Source: Thermothelomyces thermophilus ATCC 42464
Lineage: Eukaryota > Ascomycota > Sordariomycetes > Sordariales > Chaetomiaceae
NCBI RefSeq assembly: GCF_000226095.1
Contig: NC_016473.1
Coordinates: forward strand, 5,022,001-5,086,000
Direction: 5' to 3'
Length of the DNA: 64,000 nt
Below are positions 20,359 through 32,488 of this stretch, piece after piece. The position numbers and the translations under genes are program-made. Numbering within the stretch: the stretch's first letter is position 1; every line of letters begins with the position of its first letter. The notes under the pieces were generated by a model that saw nothing but the letters and a program-made list of their open reading frames with translations, ran no database searches and was not told the DNA's origin.

Positions 20359-23300
20359 ATGCCTGAGGTGTACCGCGAGTCCCGCTACATGCGGGAGCGG
20401 GACACGTCTCCCTCAGACGATGAGGGGTACCGGAGAACGACTGTGCGCCGGTACAAGGTAACGCCTGACCGCGTCGAGCGGATCGAGCGCGAGGTGGACG
20501 TCGTCGAGGAGGAGCGCCGTAGCCGTTATGCTCCCGTTCGCCGCTCCAGCCGGGACGAGATTGTCGAGGTGGACCGCCGCCTCGAGCGCATGTACATCCC
20601 CGAGCGGCCTCGGTCAGCGTACGATCCTTCTCCACACAGCGCAACCTACGTCGAGCGTCAGGTCATTGAACGAGAGCGGGAGCGAGACCCCAGGGATGAC
20701 CACTACGCCCGAGTTGACCGGGTAGAGTATCGTGGAGATGGGCCCCGCAGCGCGGTAGTGGAGCGCGAGAGGGTCGTTGAGCGTGATGAGCGGGTCCGCG
20801 AGGACGACTACCACCGCAGCATCGATAGAGATCACGGGAGGGTCGTGTACGAGTCAACCAAGGAGGTTGAACGGGTCGATCGCGATGACGTACGTTCGCC
20901 CCGGGATTGGGACCGACGCTCGTATTGGGACGACGAGAGGGAAACGGACGTACGTGTCGAGAAGAGGGTCGAGCTCCGGGATTCCCATGGCGGCGAGGTC
21001 CGTCTCGAGCGCCGGGTCGAAGAACGCCGTGACGAGGGTTTCTCCAGCGGAGGTGCCGATGTCGAACGCTGGCGCAAGGAAACCGAGTACTACGAGCCCG
21101 CACCGCCAGCACCTGCTCCCATCGTTATCCGGCAACGCGCCCCGGAACAGAAAATCATCCTGCAAGAGGCTCCTCCGGCCACTGTAGTCATCCGGGAGCA
21201 GAACGCAGACAACCGGGAGCTTGCCCTTGCCCGCCAGGGCTCGCGCGACGGCGAGTACTACTATCACCGTGAGTCTCGTGAAGTCGGCCCTTACCGGGGA
21301 GAGCGCCGTGAGGAGGAGTACGCGATGGCGCGTTATGACGATGACCACCGGCACCGGCACCACCACCACCATCGCCACCATCGCCACCACCATCGTGAAA
21401 GCTACAGCGATGGTGGCGACACTGACGACGAATACTACGTAAGGCGCAGCGGTTCTCGGCGGGAACGTAGCTCATCGAGCAGCCCGCACCGGAAGCGTCA
21501 TATCGCCGAAGGAGCTCTCGCCGGAGCCGGCATCTCTGCGATTCTTGCATCGAGGCGTGACTCCCACGGTGAGTATAAGCAACATCGCGGCCGCAAGGTT
21601 CTTGCTGGTGCTGCCCTTGGCGCACTTGGCACCGAGGTTGCGAGGCGCGCACACAGCGCTTACCAGGAGCGGTACGGCGACGATGAGAGAGAACGCTACC
21701 GATCTCGCTCCCGATCTCGCTCTCGCTCTCGGCCCCCTCATTCTAGGCTGAAGACTGGCCTCGGCATCGCTGCTGTTGCCCTCGCGGCTGCGGGTGCAGC
21801 CAAGTATTACCAGAGCAGCAAGATTGAAAAGGAGGAGATGAACCGTGGCAGAACCCTCCATCGCGATAGTGACACCGACAGGTCTCCCAGCCGAAAGCGG
21901 TCGAAGAGCCGTGCCTCGTCAGTTGCCAAGGCTGGCTTGGGCACGGCAGCCGTTGCCGGTTTGGTCCAGCACTACCGCCACAAGAGCAAGTCGAGAGACG
22001 GAAAGAGCCGCTCCCGCTCGCGCCTCCGTACCGGTGCCGAGATACTGGCCGCTGGCCTCGCTGGCGCCGGCGCTAAGAAGCTTTATGATAAACACAAGGA
22101 GAAGAAGGAAGAGGAAAAGCATGACCGCGAACGGGAGCGCGAGTTCAGTGATGACGAGTATTACGACCGCGATGCGCGCGACTATCATCGCCGGAGCAGG
22201 AGCAGAAGCCTGAGTCGGTCCGAACCCATGTACCCCGACAATGACTCTTCCGTCGCTGATCCTGAGTTAGGCATGGTTGAGTACGGGGCCCAACCCCTGT
22301 ACGCGGACCCCTCATACCAGGACGATAGAGGGGCCGCTTCAGAGGGGTACGAGTCTGCGGCAGAGGAAAGGAGTCGCAGGCGTAGGAGGAGGCACAGCAG
22401 GAGGCGGAGGAGTGACGACGACTACTCTGCGGACAGCGAGTCGGAGACGGATCGTGACAAGAAGGCAGAGAAGAAGCGGAGTGGAAGTAGGCTGCGGGAC
22501 CTCGCAGCTGGTGCTGCAGCGGCCGGCGCAGCCGCCATTGGCCTGAAAAAACTCAATGACAGAAAAGAGAAAGGGAAGGAGAAGGAGAAAGACGACAAGG
22601 ACCGCGAGAGAGATAGGGAGAGAAATAGAGAGAAGGAACGGGAGAGGGGCAGGGAGAGGGACCGGCGTCGTAAGTCATTCCTGTAAGAGCTCTCTGAAAC
22701 AGCAGGCTGACAACGATAGGCTACGCGGACGAAGACCCGGCGGACGAAAACGAGACCTACGGCCGCCGAGCCCCTTCACCTCCGCATGCGTCTGGCGGGT
22801 ACTACAACCCTCCGCCAGCGGCAACCCAAGGAGCTCCGGCTCCTACCAACGGCTTCACACAGCATCCTAACATCGCCACCACGAATCTACACCAACAGTA
22901 CGCACCCTATCCTCCAGACTCGGCGTACACAGCGTATGCTCCGCCAGTGCCGGGCCCGCCTCCCAACTCGGCTGTAGGCACTGGTGCCGTACCTCCGCCC
23001 ATGGCTCCACCGCCAAACCCCACGGCTCCTGAACATGTGAGTGAAGCTTCCCGTGTTGGTCGTTCCACTCCAGAGGCAGAAGCTGCCGTTCGCTCCGCTG
23101 CTGGTGAAAAGAAGGGTGCGTCGTCTCGCGGGGCCTCTTGAAAGACCGGAAACCGCTGTTGTGCTGCATCCGGGAGTTCTGAACTGACGAAACGTGCCTG
23201 TAGATCGTGTAAAGCCAGCGAATCTCTTCACCCCGCCAGCCAATACAACATCGGAGACGGATGCACCTGACACTCCTCGGACCTCCAAGTCTGTCGTCTT

Positions 23301-24222
23301 CGTCCCGCTTTCCCCCAAATCATCCGCCACACTTCGTCGCCATCATGAGGAGCAAGGAGCCAAGTCGGACGCGGTAGAGATAGCCAGTGAAAGCGATGAC
23401 AACCGAATCTTCTCGCGCCGGCGTCGTAACTCTGATCCGTCCGCGGACCGGCCGTTAACTCCCGGTCGCCGGGTGTATGGCAAGGATGCAAGCTCGGAAC
23501 CCGAAACCGACGACGAAGAAGCGATAGAGATGCTACCGGACCGCTTCGACGCTGAAGGTCGGCCCCTTGACGGATCTAGTCCTATACGTGGACGCGGCTC
23601 GGCGTGGCATAGCCGGCGCGGGGACTTTGAGTACCGGAGCCCGCGCGGCGCCAACGGGATGAGTATGCGAGGGGAATGGGGAGTTGCCGGGACGGACGCG
23701 GAGGCGGTAGAACGTATCGTACGCAACGTCACTGGAGTACTAGAGGGAAGGGGCAGCTGGCTGGGGTTGATTAGTGGAATCCTAAGTGGGAGTCTGTTGA
23801 GCGGAGGCGATGGAACGGGAGAAGAGCGGCGGAGGCTATCGCATCGGGAGAGAGAAAGGAGTCGCGATCGTGATCGTGACCGTGACAGAAGCCGGGATGA
23901 CAGGGACGAGAGCAGGCGGAGACGAAGGAGGGATGATGACGGGGATAGTCGTAGGCGTTTGCGGAGAAGGGAGGAGGAGGAGGATGAGAGAGATGAGAGA
24001 GGTGAAAGGAGTCGTCGGAGGTGGAAGGCGGATGAGCGAGGAGAGAGCAGCAGGCATGCGGAGGACAAGCGAGCTCGTGGGAGGGAGAGGGAGGTTTCTG
24101 ACGACGACGACAACGACTACTACTATGATGATTATTATCATGAGGAACGGAAGCGGCGAAGGCGGAGAAGGGAAGAGGAGCTTTACGAGAGGGGCATGGG
24201 GCGGTCGCAGACTTGGGCATGA
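20359..24222 (+). CDS. large DUF3824-type charged protein with Gly/Ala-rich helices
   Basis: Pezizomycotina-specific family; function not established to my knowledge. The exons are 20359-22669, 22720-23115 and 23204-24222, giving 1241 residues. The protein is dominated by R/E/D/S-rich sequence, with a His cluster near residue 335. Six short Gly/Ala-rich helical patches lie near residues 380, 411, 464, 524, 559 and 714 (for example KTGLGIAAVALAAAGAAKYY). They are followed by a Pro/Tyr-rich region and a further Arg-rich C-terminus containing WLGLISGILSGSLL. The Gly/Ala patches resemble DUF3824 glycine-zipper units. The donor of intron 2 could alternatively lie at the GTGAGT near 23038. I preferred 23116 because coding sequence continues to it and the frame closes. 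Confidence 0.75.
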
Positions 24223-24695
24223 TGGTGATGATCATGACTGATGACTTTATGAATGTTCTGATGTTTTGCTTTTTTTGCGTTTGACTGTTCATTTCCTTTT
24301 TCTTTCCATATGTATTTTTTTGTTTATTTTGTTTTGTTTCCGTTTCTTTTCCTTGGTTGTTTCTGATTGCTACTTACACTAGACGTGATGCTTGCGTGTC
24401 CTTCTCTGACGCTGATGCGCGATAATCCTCTATATATCGGCTACGCTGATCAATGATACCTCGTTACGAACTACACAAAGAGGGTGATGATGCACGAATG
24501 CCTAGCGAATATCTCGATGCTTGGTACTTGTAAGGTGATTAATCAGCATCATTCTAGCGGGAATACCATACCTTACGGTGGTTGCCCAAACAAGGTTGTA
24601 GTGCGCAGCTACAAGTGGGTATGTATGTGGGTATATATATATATACAGTCATAGGATACGTGACACACAACAACGCGCCGGTCTATTTGTCTATC
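24223..24695. other. convergent 3' region, T-rich
   Basis: This is 0.47 kb with T-rich runs near 24270-24360, probably 3' untranslated and polyadenylation sequence of the DUF3824 gene. A short TA repeat is near 24636-24645. No gene. Confidence 0.6.
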
Positions 24696-26094
24696 TTATA
24701 ACTCCTCATGTTCATGCGCCTCATCATGCATAATAGGTTTGTCGGGCCGCCCGCTGTCCTTGTGCAGGTCGACGCCCTTCTTGGCCCGCCACTTCTCGAA
24801 GAGGGCCCACAGCTCCTTCTCCATGCCGCTCTCCATCTGGTCCGGCAGCACGACGGTGTACTCGACGTAGAGGTTTCCGAACTCGGTCTTGTGGTAGACG
24901 CTGTCGCCGTTCTCGTGCCACTTGGGCATTCCCTCGCCCACGATGGTGTCGACGTGGTTCGGCTGGACGACCTGGCCGCGCTTGCGCCCGAGCCTGACGA
25001 CGTGGCCGTCGAGGTGGGTGATGTTGCGGGTCCAGTCGCCCATGAGGGCCTCGCGCAGGGAGAGGACCTCGCGCCAGAAGAGGTCGTCGCCGCGGCGGCG
25101 GAAGAAGACGCCGTCGACGCGGTCCGGGTTGCCCTCGCCCTCGAGCTCGGGCTCCTTCTCGTACAGGGTGACGATCAGGTCGCCGGCGACGTAGTCCGGG
25201 TGGGCGTCGGCCTCGTTCTCGTAGGCGATGCGGACGCCGTCGGCCATGCCGGGCTGGACCGTCACCGAGACGGTAGTCGGTCGGCGGACGACGCGCTCGC
25301 CGCCGCAGACCTTGCAGCGGTGGCGGATGCTCTTGCCGCGGCCGCCGCAGGCGTCGCACTGCATCTGCACCTGCGTCACCATGCCGGGGGCCAGCTGCTG
25401 CCGGACGGTGCGGACGCCGCGGCCGCCGCAGGCCTGGCAGGTGTGGACGACGCGGTCGGCGGCGCCGGTGCCCTCGCAGGCGTCGCAGATCTCCTGCTTG
25501 TTCCACTGGAACTCGGTCGTGCGGCCGTTGTAGAAGTCGCGCAGCGAGATGCCGACCTTGACCTCGACGTCGTGGCCGCGGCGCTGGCCCGGCTGGTTGC
25601 CAAAGTGGCCGCCGCCGCCGAAGAAGCGGCTGAAGAGGTCGAAGGGGTCGTGCGCGTGCCCGCCGCCGCCCTGCTGCTGCTTGCGCTGCTGGTAGCCCTC
25701 GTAGCCGTACTGGTCGTAGATCCGGCGCGACTCGGGGTCCGACAGCGCCTCGTAGGCTTCCGACACGAGCACGAACTTTTCGTGGGCTGTCGGGTCGTTT
25801 CTGTGTGGAGAGAGTCATGTCAGCCTGGAAGGGGAAAAACAAAAAGTCCGGGAGGGAAGAGAGCTTACGGGTTCTTGTCGGGGTGGTATTTCTTGCTTAG
25901 TTGCCTGTAGGCGGACTTGATCTGCCTCTCGGTGGCATGCTTGTCGAGACCCAGGACCTGGAAGGCTTTTTGTTAGGCGGCAGGGGCAAGGAGAAGGGAG
26001 GAGAGCGGGATCGCACCTTGTAGTAGTCCTCGGCACAGAGCGCAACCTGCGCCAGCGTCAAGAGCGACAGCAGGATCGTCTTGAGTAACCTCAT
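24696..26094 (-). CDS. SCJ1: ER-lumenal DnaJ/Hsp40 co-chaperone (Scj1 / ERdj3-like)
   Basis: Type I Hsp40 that stimulates the ER Hsp70 Kar2/BiP in folding and ERAD. The exons are 26017-26094, 25869-25957 and 24696-25800, giving 423 residues. A hydrophobic signal peptide covers residues 1-20. The J domain starts near residue 22, with HPD at 51-53 in exon 2. A Gly/Phe-rich linker and a zinc-binding region with [24 protein letters not shown] and CKVCGGER follow (the fourth repeat lacks the final Gly). A C-terminal substrate-binding region comes next. The protein ends HEHEEL; the HEEL tail resembles a KDEL-type retrieval signal, so residence in the ER lumen is expected. The chosen ATG at 26094 supplies the signal peptide. 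Confidence 0.93.
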
Positions 26095-27027
26095 GGCAAG
26101 TGCGCCGCGGCCGCTCTGGCCAGGCTGTCCACTTTTGGTTCCCGTAAAGTCAATTGACGGCGGTGCAGAGCGCGGGCGCCGCGGTATCCTCGATGCCAGA
26201 TGGGATACAAGCACGTCTATAATGAGCGACGAGAAGTGGAAGGTGGGCTAAGGTGGACTAAGGTGGGCGGCCGAGTCGTCGAGGTTTCGGGGCGAGGTCG
26301 AGGCTGCTGAAGCGCAAGCAACACTTACACGCAATAATAAGAGGCGAAGGCCACAAATGCAGCCAGCGTGGTCATAGTGGCCCGCTGCCACTTGACGTAA
26401 GTACAGAGGTACCTGGGATACCCGGTAGTTATCGGGAGCTTGTGGTTGGCTAGAAACCAGGCGCGAGCGCCAAGCTTTCTTATCTCACACTACCTACAGT
26501 AGTTATTCTTATTCAACGAGCTGCGGACTACAGACCTCCGCACCTCGCACATACCCGATGTTACGGATAGTTGCAGCCATATCTAGCCCTAACCCTGCCC
26601 GGCATCAACCTACTGACTTCGGCCCCTGTTCCACTCGCTGCCCTGCCCCAACCTGCCCTGCGCCAGGTCTCCTTCATCGACGAATCCACATTCCGGCTAA
26701 GAAGTCTCCGGGAAGTTTCCGGTGGAAGAATGGCCATAACGTCGCTGCAGTAGTCACTCCTCACCGTTGCTCCCCTCCCCTTTATCTTCTCGCTAAGCTA
26801 GCTTCCCTTGCCTCGCGAAGTTGTTTTGCTCCTTAGTGTAGTTGACCATATTTGGTTATTTACCTCTCATCTGCCTTGATCACTCACTCTACTCACTCAC
26901 TCACTCAAGTACTTACTCACTCACCCCATCCACCGGGACTCTCACTCTCTCACTCAAACTCATTCACCCAATCCCTCCGCCACCGCCATACACAGCGTCT
27001 CGACAAGCGGCGCCCTAAAAATAAAAG
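26095..27027. promoter_or_regulatory. divergent promoter region SCJ1 / methyltransferase gene
   Basis: This is 0.9 kb between outward-transcribed genes. It holds a telomere-like CCCTAACCCT at 26587-26596 and an ACTC tetranucleotide repeat at about 26881-26925 just ahead of the methyltransferase. No gene is seen. Confidence 0.5.
26881..26925. repeat. ACTC microsatellite in leader of methyltransferase gene
   Basis: Imperfect tetranucleotide run about 100 bp before the start codon, probably in the 5' untranslated leader or core promoter. Confidence 0.7.
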
Positions 27028-28082
27028 ATGCTGCCCCCGGCCCTCGCCTCACTGGTCGACCCTTTCCTCTTCATGGGGCTGGCCCTCTCCTTCCTGCCGT
27101 CCACCGTCCTCTCGGCCCTGCTCGCCCGCGACTTCGCCACCCTCTTGTCCCCCTCCCGTCTGCGGTCGGCCTGGTTCGGCCGCTTCTGGGCCCACGTCGG
27201 CCCCACGGTGCGCCAGAACGCCGAGAAGAACGTGGTGCCCCTCCTCCAGGGCCGCGTCGCCGGCGGCGCCATCATTCCCCCCCCGCCGACGACTCCAGCA
27301 CCCTCCTCCGACAGCGATGCCGCCGCCGGCGCCCCACCGCACCCCGCCGTGTCCGGCACCGTCCTCGAGGTCGGTCCCGGGTCCGGGATGTGGGTGTCGC
27401 TCTACACGCCGCAGAACCTGCCGGCGTCCACCAGCGGCGGCGACGGTGGCGGCGGCGGCGGCGGCATCCGCAAGATCTACGGCGTCGAGCCCAACCCGAC
27501 GGTGCACTCGCTCTTGCGGCGGCAGGTGGCGGCCGCGGGGCTGGACGACGGGACCTACGAGATCGTGCCGCTGGGCATCGAGGACCTGGCCGCGTCCGGG
27601 CGGGTGCCCCTCGGGAGGGTCGACTGCATCGTGACCATCATGTGCCTGTGCAGCATCCCCGACCCGCGCCGCAACATGGCCCAGCTCTACCGCTTCCTCA
27701 AGCCCGGCGGGCGCTGGTACGTCTACGAGCACGTCAGGTGCTTCCACTGGCAGGGCTGGAGCATGCGGCTGTACCAGGGTGAGTTGGTCGCCTTCCCCCT
27801 CCCCGCTCGTCTTTTTCTCCTTCTCTTTTCCCTCTCCCCCCTCCCTCCTCTCTCTGCCTGTGCCATTATTCTGCCGTGATCGCGTTTCTGACCTGCTCCC
27901 CCCCCCCCCCAGCCTTCCTTGGCATATTCTGGCCGCACCTCATCGGCGGCTGCGAAATGTGTCGCGACACGGGCAAGTGGCTCACCGAGGTCGCCCCCTG
28001 GAGCCAGGTTGACTTGTGCCAGCTGCAGGGCGAGCCCTGGTACTTTACCATGCCGCACGTCATCGGGGTTCTGACAAAATAG
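27028..28082 (+). CDS. METTL7/TMT-like class I SAM methyltransferase, membrane-anchored
   Basis: Probable S-adenosylmethionine-dependent methyltransferase of the Methyltransf_11/METTL7 group; the substrate is unknown. The exons are 27028-27778 and 27913-28082, giving 306 residues. A hydrophobic N-terminal segment (about residues 12-34) may anchor it to membranes. Motif I VLEVGPGSGMW lies at about 112-122 and the post-I acidic site in IYGVEPNP. The later block DCIVTIMCLCSIPDPRRNM, then FLKPGGRWYVYEHV, is typical. The last exon, with WPHLIGGCEMCRDTG, matches the METTL7-type tail. Two low-complexity insertions (Pro/Ala/Ser-rich and poly-Gly) separate the core motifs. The acceptor at 27912 is preceded by a pure C tract. 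Confidence 0.82.
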
Positions 28083-28384
28083 AGCCACCGAGCAGCCAAC
28101 CGTACGTACGAGTTCGGTATGGACTCCGGCGCTATCACAGCCGATAACCACCTCTATCATTCACAAGTCAATTCTCAGATCATCGAGTGATTTCCCTGGC
28201 CGAATCAGTTACCCACTGCCTGGCTATCTCGGGCGCTATACCTGTCTATCCATCATCTTCCCGTCATGAAACAAGGCTCGTAGAAAATGGCCACAGATCA
28301 GCCAAAGTATACGATCGTTATCTCTCCCGGGACCGAAAGCTTGAACTCCCACCCTGAATAGGATAGCCAGCTTGATAACCCTCC
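28083..28384. other. convergent gap
   Basis: This is 0.3 kb between the 3' ends of the methyltransferase and zinc-knuckle genes. No gene or clear motif. Confidence 0.6.
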
Positions 28385-30207
28385 TCACCAATCGTCAGCG
28401 GCATACCCGCCATTGCTAGCGCTAGCGTCGGCTTTATCAAAAGTGTCGTTCTCGGCAACGCCAGTATCATTGCCATTGCCCGCCTCGTCGGGCACAGAGG
28501 GATTCGTGCATCGAGACTTGTAGTGACCCATCTGCTGACAGTTGTTGCACTTGACACGCGACACTGCAGCAAGGTCAGCAATCGCTCACGCGAGAGACGG
28601 GTGAGGGAAAACTCACTGTCGCGCGGCTTCGGGCAATCTTTGCTCATATGTCCGAACTCATCGCAGTTCCGGCACTGAACCAGAGCGAGGTTGCGCTCCT
28701 CGGTGCAGTCCCGAGCCATGTGGCCCTCGTTGCCGCAATTGCGGCAAGCATGGCTATCACCGCCCTGGGGGCAGTCGCGAGAGAAGTGGCCCACTGATGA
28801 CAGTCAGCGACTACTAGGTTACCTGGCCGTTTCATAGGAATAAGAACTTACTCTCGCCACACTTGCGGCACTCGACATTTTCGGCGGAGCGAGGTTCGGT
28901 ACACTCAGCGGCCTTATGGCCCGATTGACTTTTGAAAACTGTCAGCGTGCCACACCCAAGCTTCTCAAAGGACGAGGTGTCTCGAACCCGCAGTTCTTGC
29001 AAGCAAACTTGTCAACACGAGGAACGGGGCCTTTTGATCTCGTCAGCTGACATCCCACCCGGTCTTCTGCGGTACCCCGAGTCACTTACAGTCACGAAGG
29101 CGATGGCCCGACTCGCCACAGTTGAAGCAAGTAATCTCAAAGCGATTGGGCTGCTCGACCTTGTCCTGGAGGCAGCGCTTGGCGATGTGGCCAACCTCAC
29201 CGCAATTGGTGCACTTGGGCAGACCCCCATAGACAACTTCACCGGCATCGGCGAGGCGCTCCAAGTTCTCGTCGACATCCTTGGGCCAGAGCTCACGGTC
29301 GCGCGGGCGAGGGGGATTCCACTGAAAGCGGTATGTGACCGTGTATTTCTTGCCGAGATTGCCCTGCAAGTCCATGTTGACAAAAGTGGACGCCAGGGTC
29401 TTTTCGATGGCGATCAGCCAGACTGGGACGTCCTGAGCGCGGAAAGCGCGCTCAAGCTCCGCGTACGTGGTGTCGGGAGAGGACTTGACATAGATCTGAA
29501 TCGCCTTCTTGATGTCGTCGATGTCACGCTCCTTCACAGCACGCTTGATCTCAGTCCAGGTCTCCTCGGTAGTCATTTCTGGAAGATCGCTGCGGTCGAT
29601 CTTGCGGGCGCCCTTGCACTGGCTGATGGTGTGACCTGGACATGGTGGCGTCGAGTCAGCACCTCCTAGTCACCCTTGACATTTGACAATTGGGACCATA
29701 CCAGTCTCGTTGCAGTTCTTGCAGACACGGTTCGGGCAGTCCTTGACGAGATGCTCAGTCGACTGGCATTCCTTGCACTGCATCGGCGGAGCATTGGGGC
29801 ACTCCCGGCTCCAGTGGCCTTCCTCGCCGCAGCGACGGCACCGACCGTTTGGAACGCGAGGGTTAGGACAGTCAGCCTTGTTGTGGCTAGAGCTCCCATG
29901 TCAGTCGGGGTGGTTGGAGGTGTCAAGAAGGCTCGATTGCTTACCCAGTCTCGCCGCAATTGAAGCAGGCACGGTTGCCGCCGGCGTTGCCGTCATCATC
30001 ACGATGGGTGTCGCCAGAACCAGCGCCGTTGGCGTCGCCCGAATTGTCGCCATTTTGGTTTCCGTTGCCCCAACCCGAATCGGCGGCGGCGGTATCACCG
30101 TTACCCCACATGGACTTGTCGTTGGCTGTGTCGCCAACACCCCAAGAGGAATCGTTGTCGGCAGTGCCGCCGCCACCCCAGGCTGAGACGTCGTTGTTCC
30201 AAGACAT
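28385..30207 (-). CDS. multi-zinc-knuckle (11 x CCHC) nucleic acid-binding protein with N-terminal WG repeats
   Basis: Probable RNA or single-stranded nucleic acid binding protein related to CNBP/Gis2. The exons are 29945-30207, 29702-29886, 29090-29635, 28988-29030, 28852-28928, 28617-28793 and 28385-28563, giving 489 residues. I count eleven CX2CX4HX4C knuckles: four before and seven after a central unrelated region of about 110 residues (MTTEETWTEIKRAVKERD onward), which may be a protein-protein domain. The first 70 residues are Gly/Asp/Asn-rich with four Trp-Gly motifs (AWGG, SWGVG, MWGNG, GWGNG). Several introns fall inside knuckles, two of them at the identical position after ETG. CNBP and Gis2 have seven knuckles, so this is a larger fungal family. 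Function is inferred only from the domains. Confidence 0.85.
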
Positions 30208-32488
30208 GGTTTCTTCTTTGGGTTTTTCAGATGACTAGCAGATGGCGTGTCAGAGAACTTCCTTGAATCTCATGTATGAATTGATATATGAACTCAAACG
30301 CTTTGATGGCATGTGTATCGGAGGAGGAAGTTGCGAGGAAAGGGCTGTGGAAAGAATCAATGGGAGAAGGAATTATACTGGAGGAAGAAAGAACTCGCGA
30401 CGGAGAAAATGGCCGAGTCATCGTGTGCGCGCTGGAAGAGCTCGGCAACCAGCTCAAGCGTTTTTCACACGGAAATAGGGCTTGGGAAGAGGGATTGACG
30501 ATGGCTTACCTGGGTAGGCTAAATTCCAAGAGAATTGGTCAATGCCTGAGACGGGATGGCGTTGGCCGCGTTAGCTCTTGCAGGCACGATACACCACGTC
30601 GAGTCGTGACAGCGACGGGACATTTAGTAGTGGACGATGGGAAACCAAATGGAGTGGAGGCAAGCGCTTTAAGGGACGACGAGACAGGGTAAGCGTTGGA
30701 AAGACTGAAGGGCGTACCTGGCTGACGCTGCCTCAACCTCAAAGCGGTCAATCAACAACCGAAGTCGATTGAGCGACTGAATTGTAGAACAGGTCTGTTT
30801 GCAGTTGGGGAGAAGAACCTCAGGCGTAACCTTAGGAGATGGGGAAACAAATTCGCAGAAGAAGGCGATAATTTTCGACTTGTGCTCGGAAAGACTGAAG
30901 GGCGTACCTGGCTGACGCTGCCTCAACCTCAATGCAGTCAATCAACAACCGAAGTCGATTGAGCGACTGAATTGTAGAAGCCGAGGTCTTGTTTGCAGTT
31001 GGGGAGAAGAACCTCAGGCGTAACGTTAGGAGATGGGGGAACAAATTCGCAGAAGAAGGCGATAATTTTCGACTTGTGCTCGCGCAACCCTCCGAGAATC
31101 CAAGCTTCTACGGACCCTTCTCAGGCAGCACTTGGGCAATTACACCGTGGTTTCCCGTTTCCGAGAGTGGTTGATGGATGATTAAGAATAGGGCGCGGGT
31201 CATGTCTGCCTGAGGTGGCCGGGTTGCGATCTGTGCTAGCTGAGCAAGCCTTTGAACGACATAGGGAAGGAGCAAGGCGGTCCAGTATGGCGCCAATATG
31301 AACGGCCGCATGACATGATGTACCAAATCTTCAAAGCGAAGGAGCAGCCCTCGCAACACATTGCAGGTTAAGCTGAGCAGAGTACCAGGGCAATACTGAT
31401 CTCGCGACGGCGTTGTAGTGTTCAACATTACGAAGTGAAAAAGGGGCAATGTAAACAATCATTCAGGGGTGCGCCGTGCAACCAGGGCATTGCACGGACC
31501 AAATTCTGTTTGGTAGCAGAGGAAGACTTCACAAGGTCGGACATGTGGCTTTGTTATATGATTTGTATCGCAAAGATCAGTTAGCAACCAGAAGAGAGGA
31601 AGATAATAACGGCTATGGCTAAGGGCAAAAGAGTATCTGGTACGGCGTGGTCGGTTCGACGGAGTGAGTGTGCGAAGTTCACAGACAAGCCTTGCCTGAT
31701 CTATCCTCAAAAGTCTTATTGTTCAATTTCAACTTAAATGATAGTTTCAGGTAATAAAAATGACACACAAGTTGAAAGACCAAAATATTTGTGTTTAGGT
31801 AACGGGGCGTATGTGGTTTGTACTCGTACAGTACATACATGTGCTTTCTTGACACCCGGCCCCTAGTTCTCCCAGAGGTCCATTTCACACTATTTGTCCG
31901 GTTTCGCTGTTTAGCCCCCGACTAGTTATTCATTTTCCTTACTTGACTCACGCCGGCGAGCACGAAAGAGTCCATGATGGCCAGGAGTAGGGCTTGGCGG
32001 CTAAATGGAAAAATCCTCAACCGCTAGCTCCAATATGAAGTGCGGCTGTATCCACACGGCCCTTTTTCACCGGACTAGAAGCTCAAGGATGTGAGTTTGT
32101 AATCAGATCACCGAGACTTCTTTGGATCACCGGCTCCCATTGGGATGTTCTTGGTAAGCGTGATGCTTGCTGGCAAAACCCGGGCTCCGGAGGAGGGGTA
32201 AACGGCGGGGCTTCCGACTGAATATCCCCGCAACTACTCCGTACATACAACGTTAACGTTAAATGCATGCGGGACCGGCGCCATTGACCCCGCGACACCA
32301 TTTGGGTTGTTCCAAAGGGAAAGTGGACCAGATGCTCTGACGGCTTTAAAGAACTACCAGACTTCGTCTCAGACCCGAAGTTTGGGGTTTCCTTCAGACG
32401 CAAGGGAAAAACAGAAAAACTAGTAAAGAGAAAGAGAGGGAAGAAAGAGAGAAGAAAAAGGAGAAAACAAAGCTTTTCACAAAACATC
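30208..32488. other. 2.3 kb intergenic region with tandem duplication
   Basis: This region holds the presumed leader and promoter of the zinc-knuckle gene (left) and the promoter of the aldo-keto reductase (right). The only clear structure is the tandem duplication at 30698-31082. TACTCCGTA lies at 32235-32243, and a purine-rich leader precedes the reductase start. Short frames have no protein features. Confidence 0.5.
30698..31082. repeat. tandem duplication, two copies of about 190 and 195 bp
   Basis: Copy 1 (30698-30887) and copy 2 (30888-31082) are nearly identical along their whole length, differing by a few substitutions and about 5 bp of insertions. On the minus strand each copy contains CAG followed by GTACGC, a good splice donor, at 30712-30717 and 30902-30907. 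This suggests duplication of a noncoding first exon of the zinc-knuckle gene. Confidence 0.9.

Noticed and set aside
24708-25910. A 400-codon plus-strand frame rich in Ala, Leu and Val
   Set aside because: It is antisense to the Scj1-type DnaJ exon and also runs through its introns, with low-complexity composition. Shadow frame.
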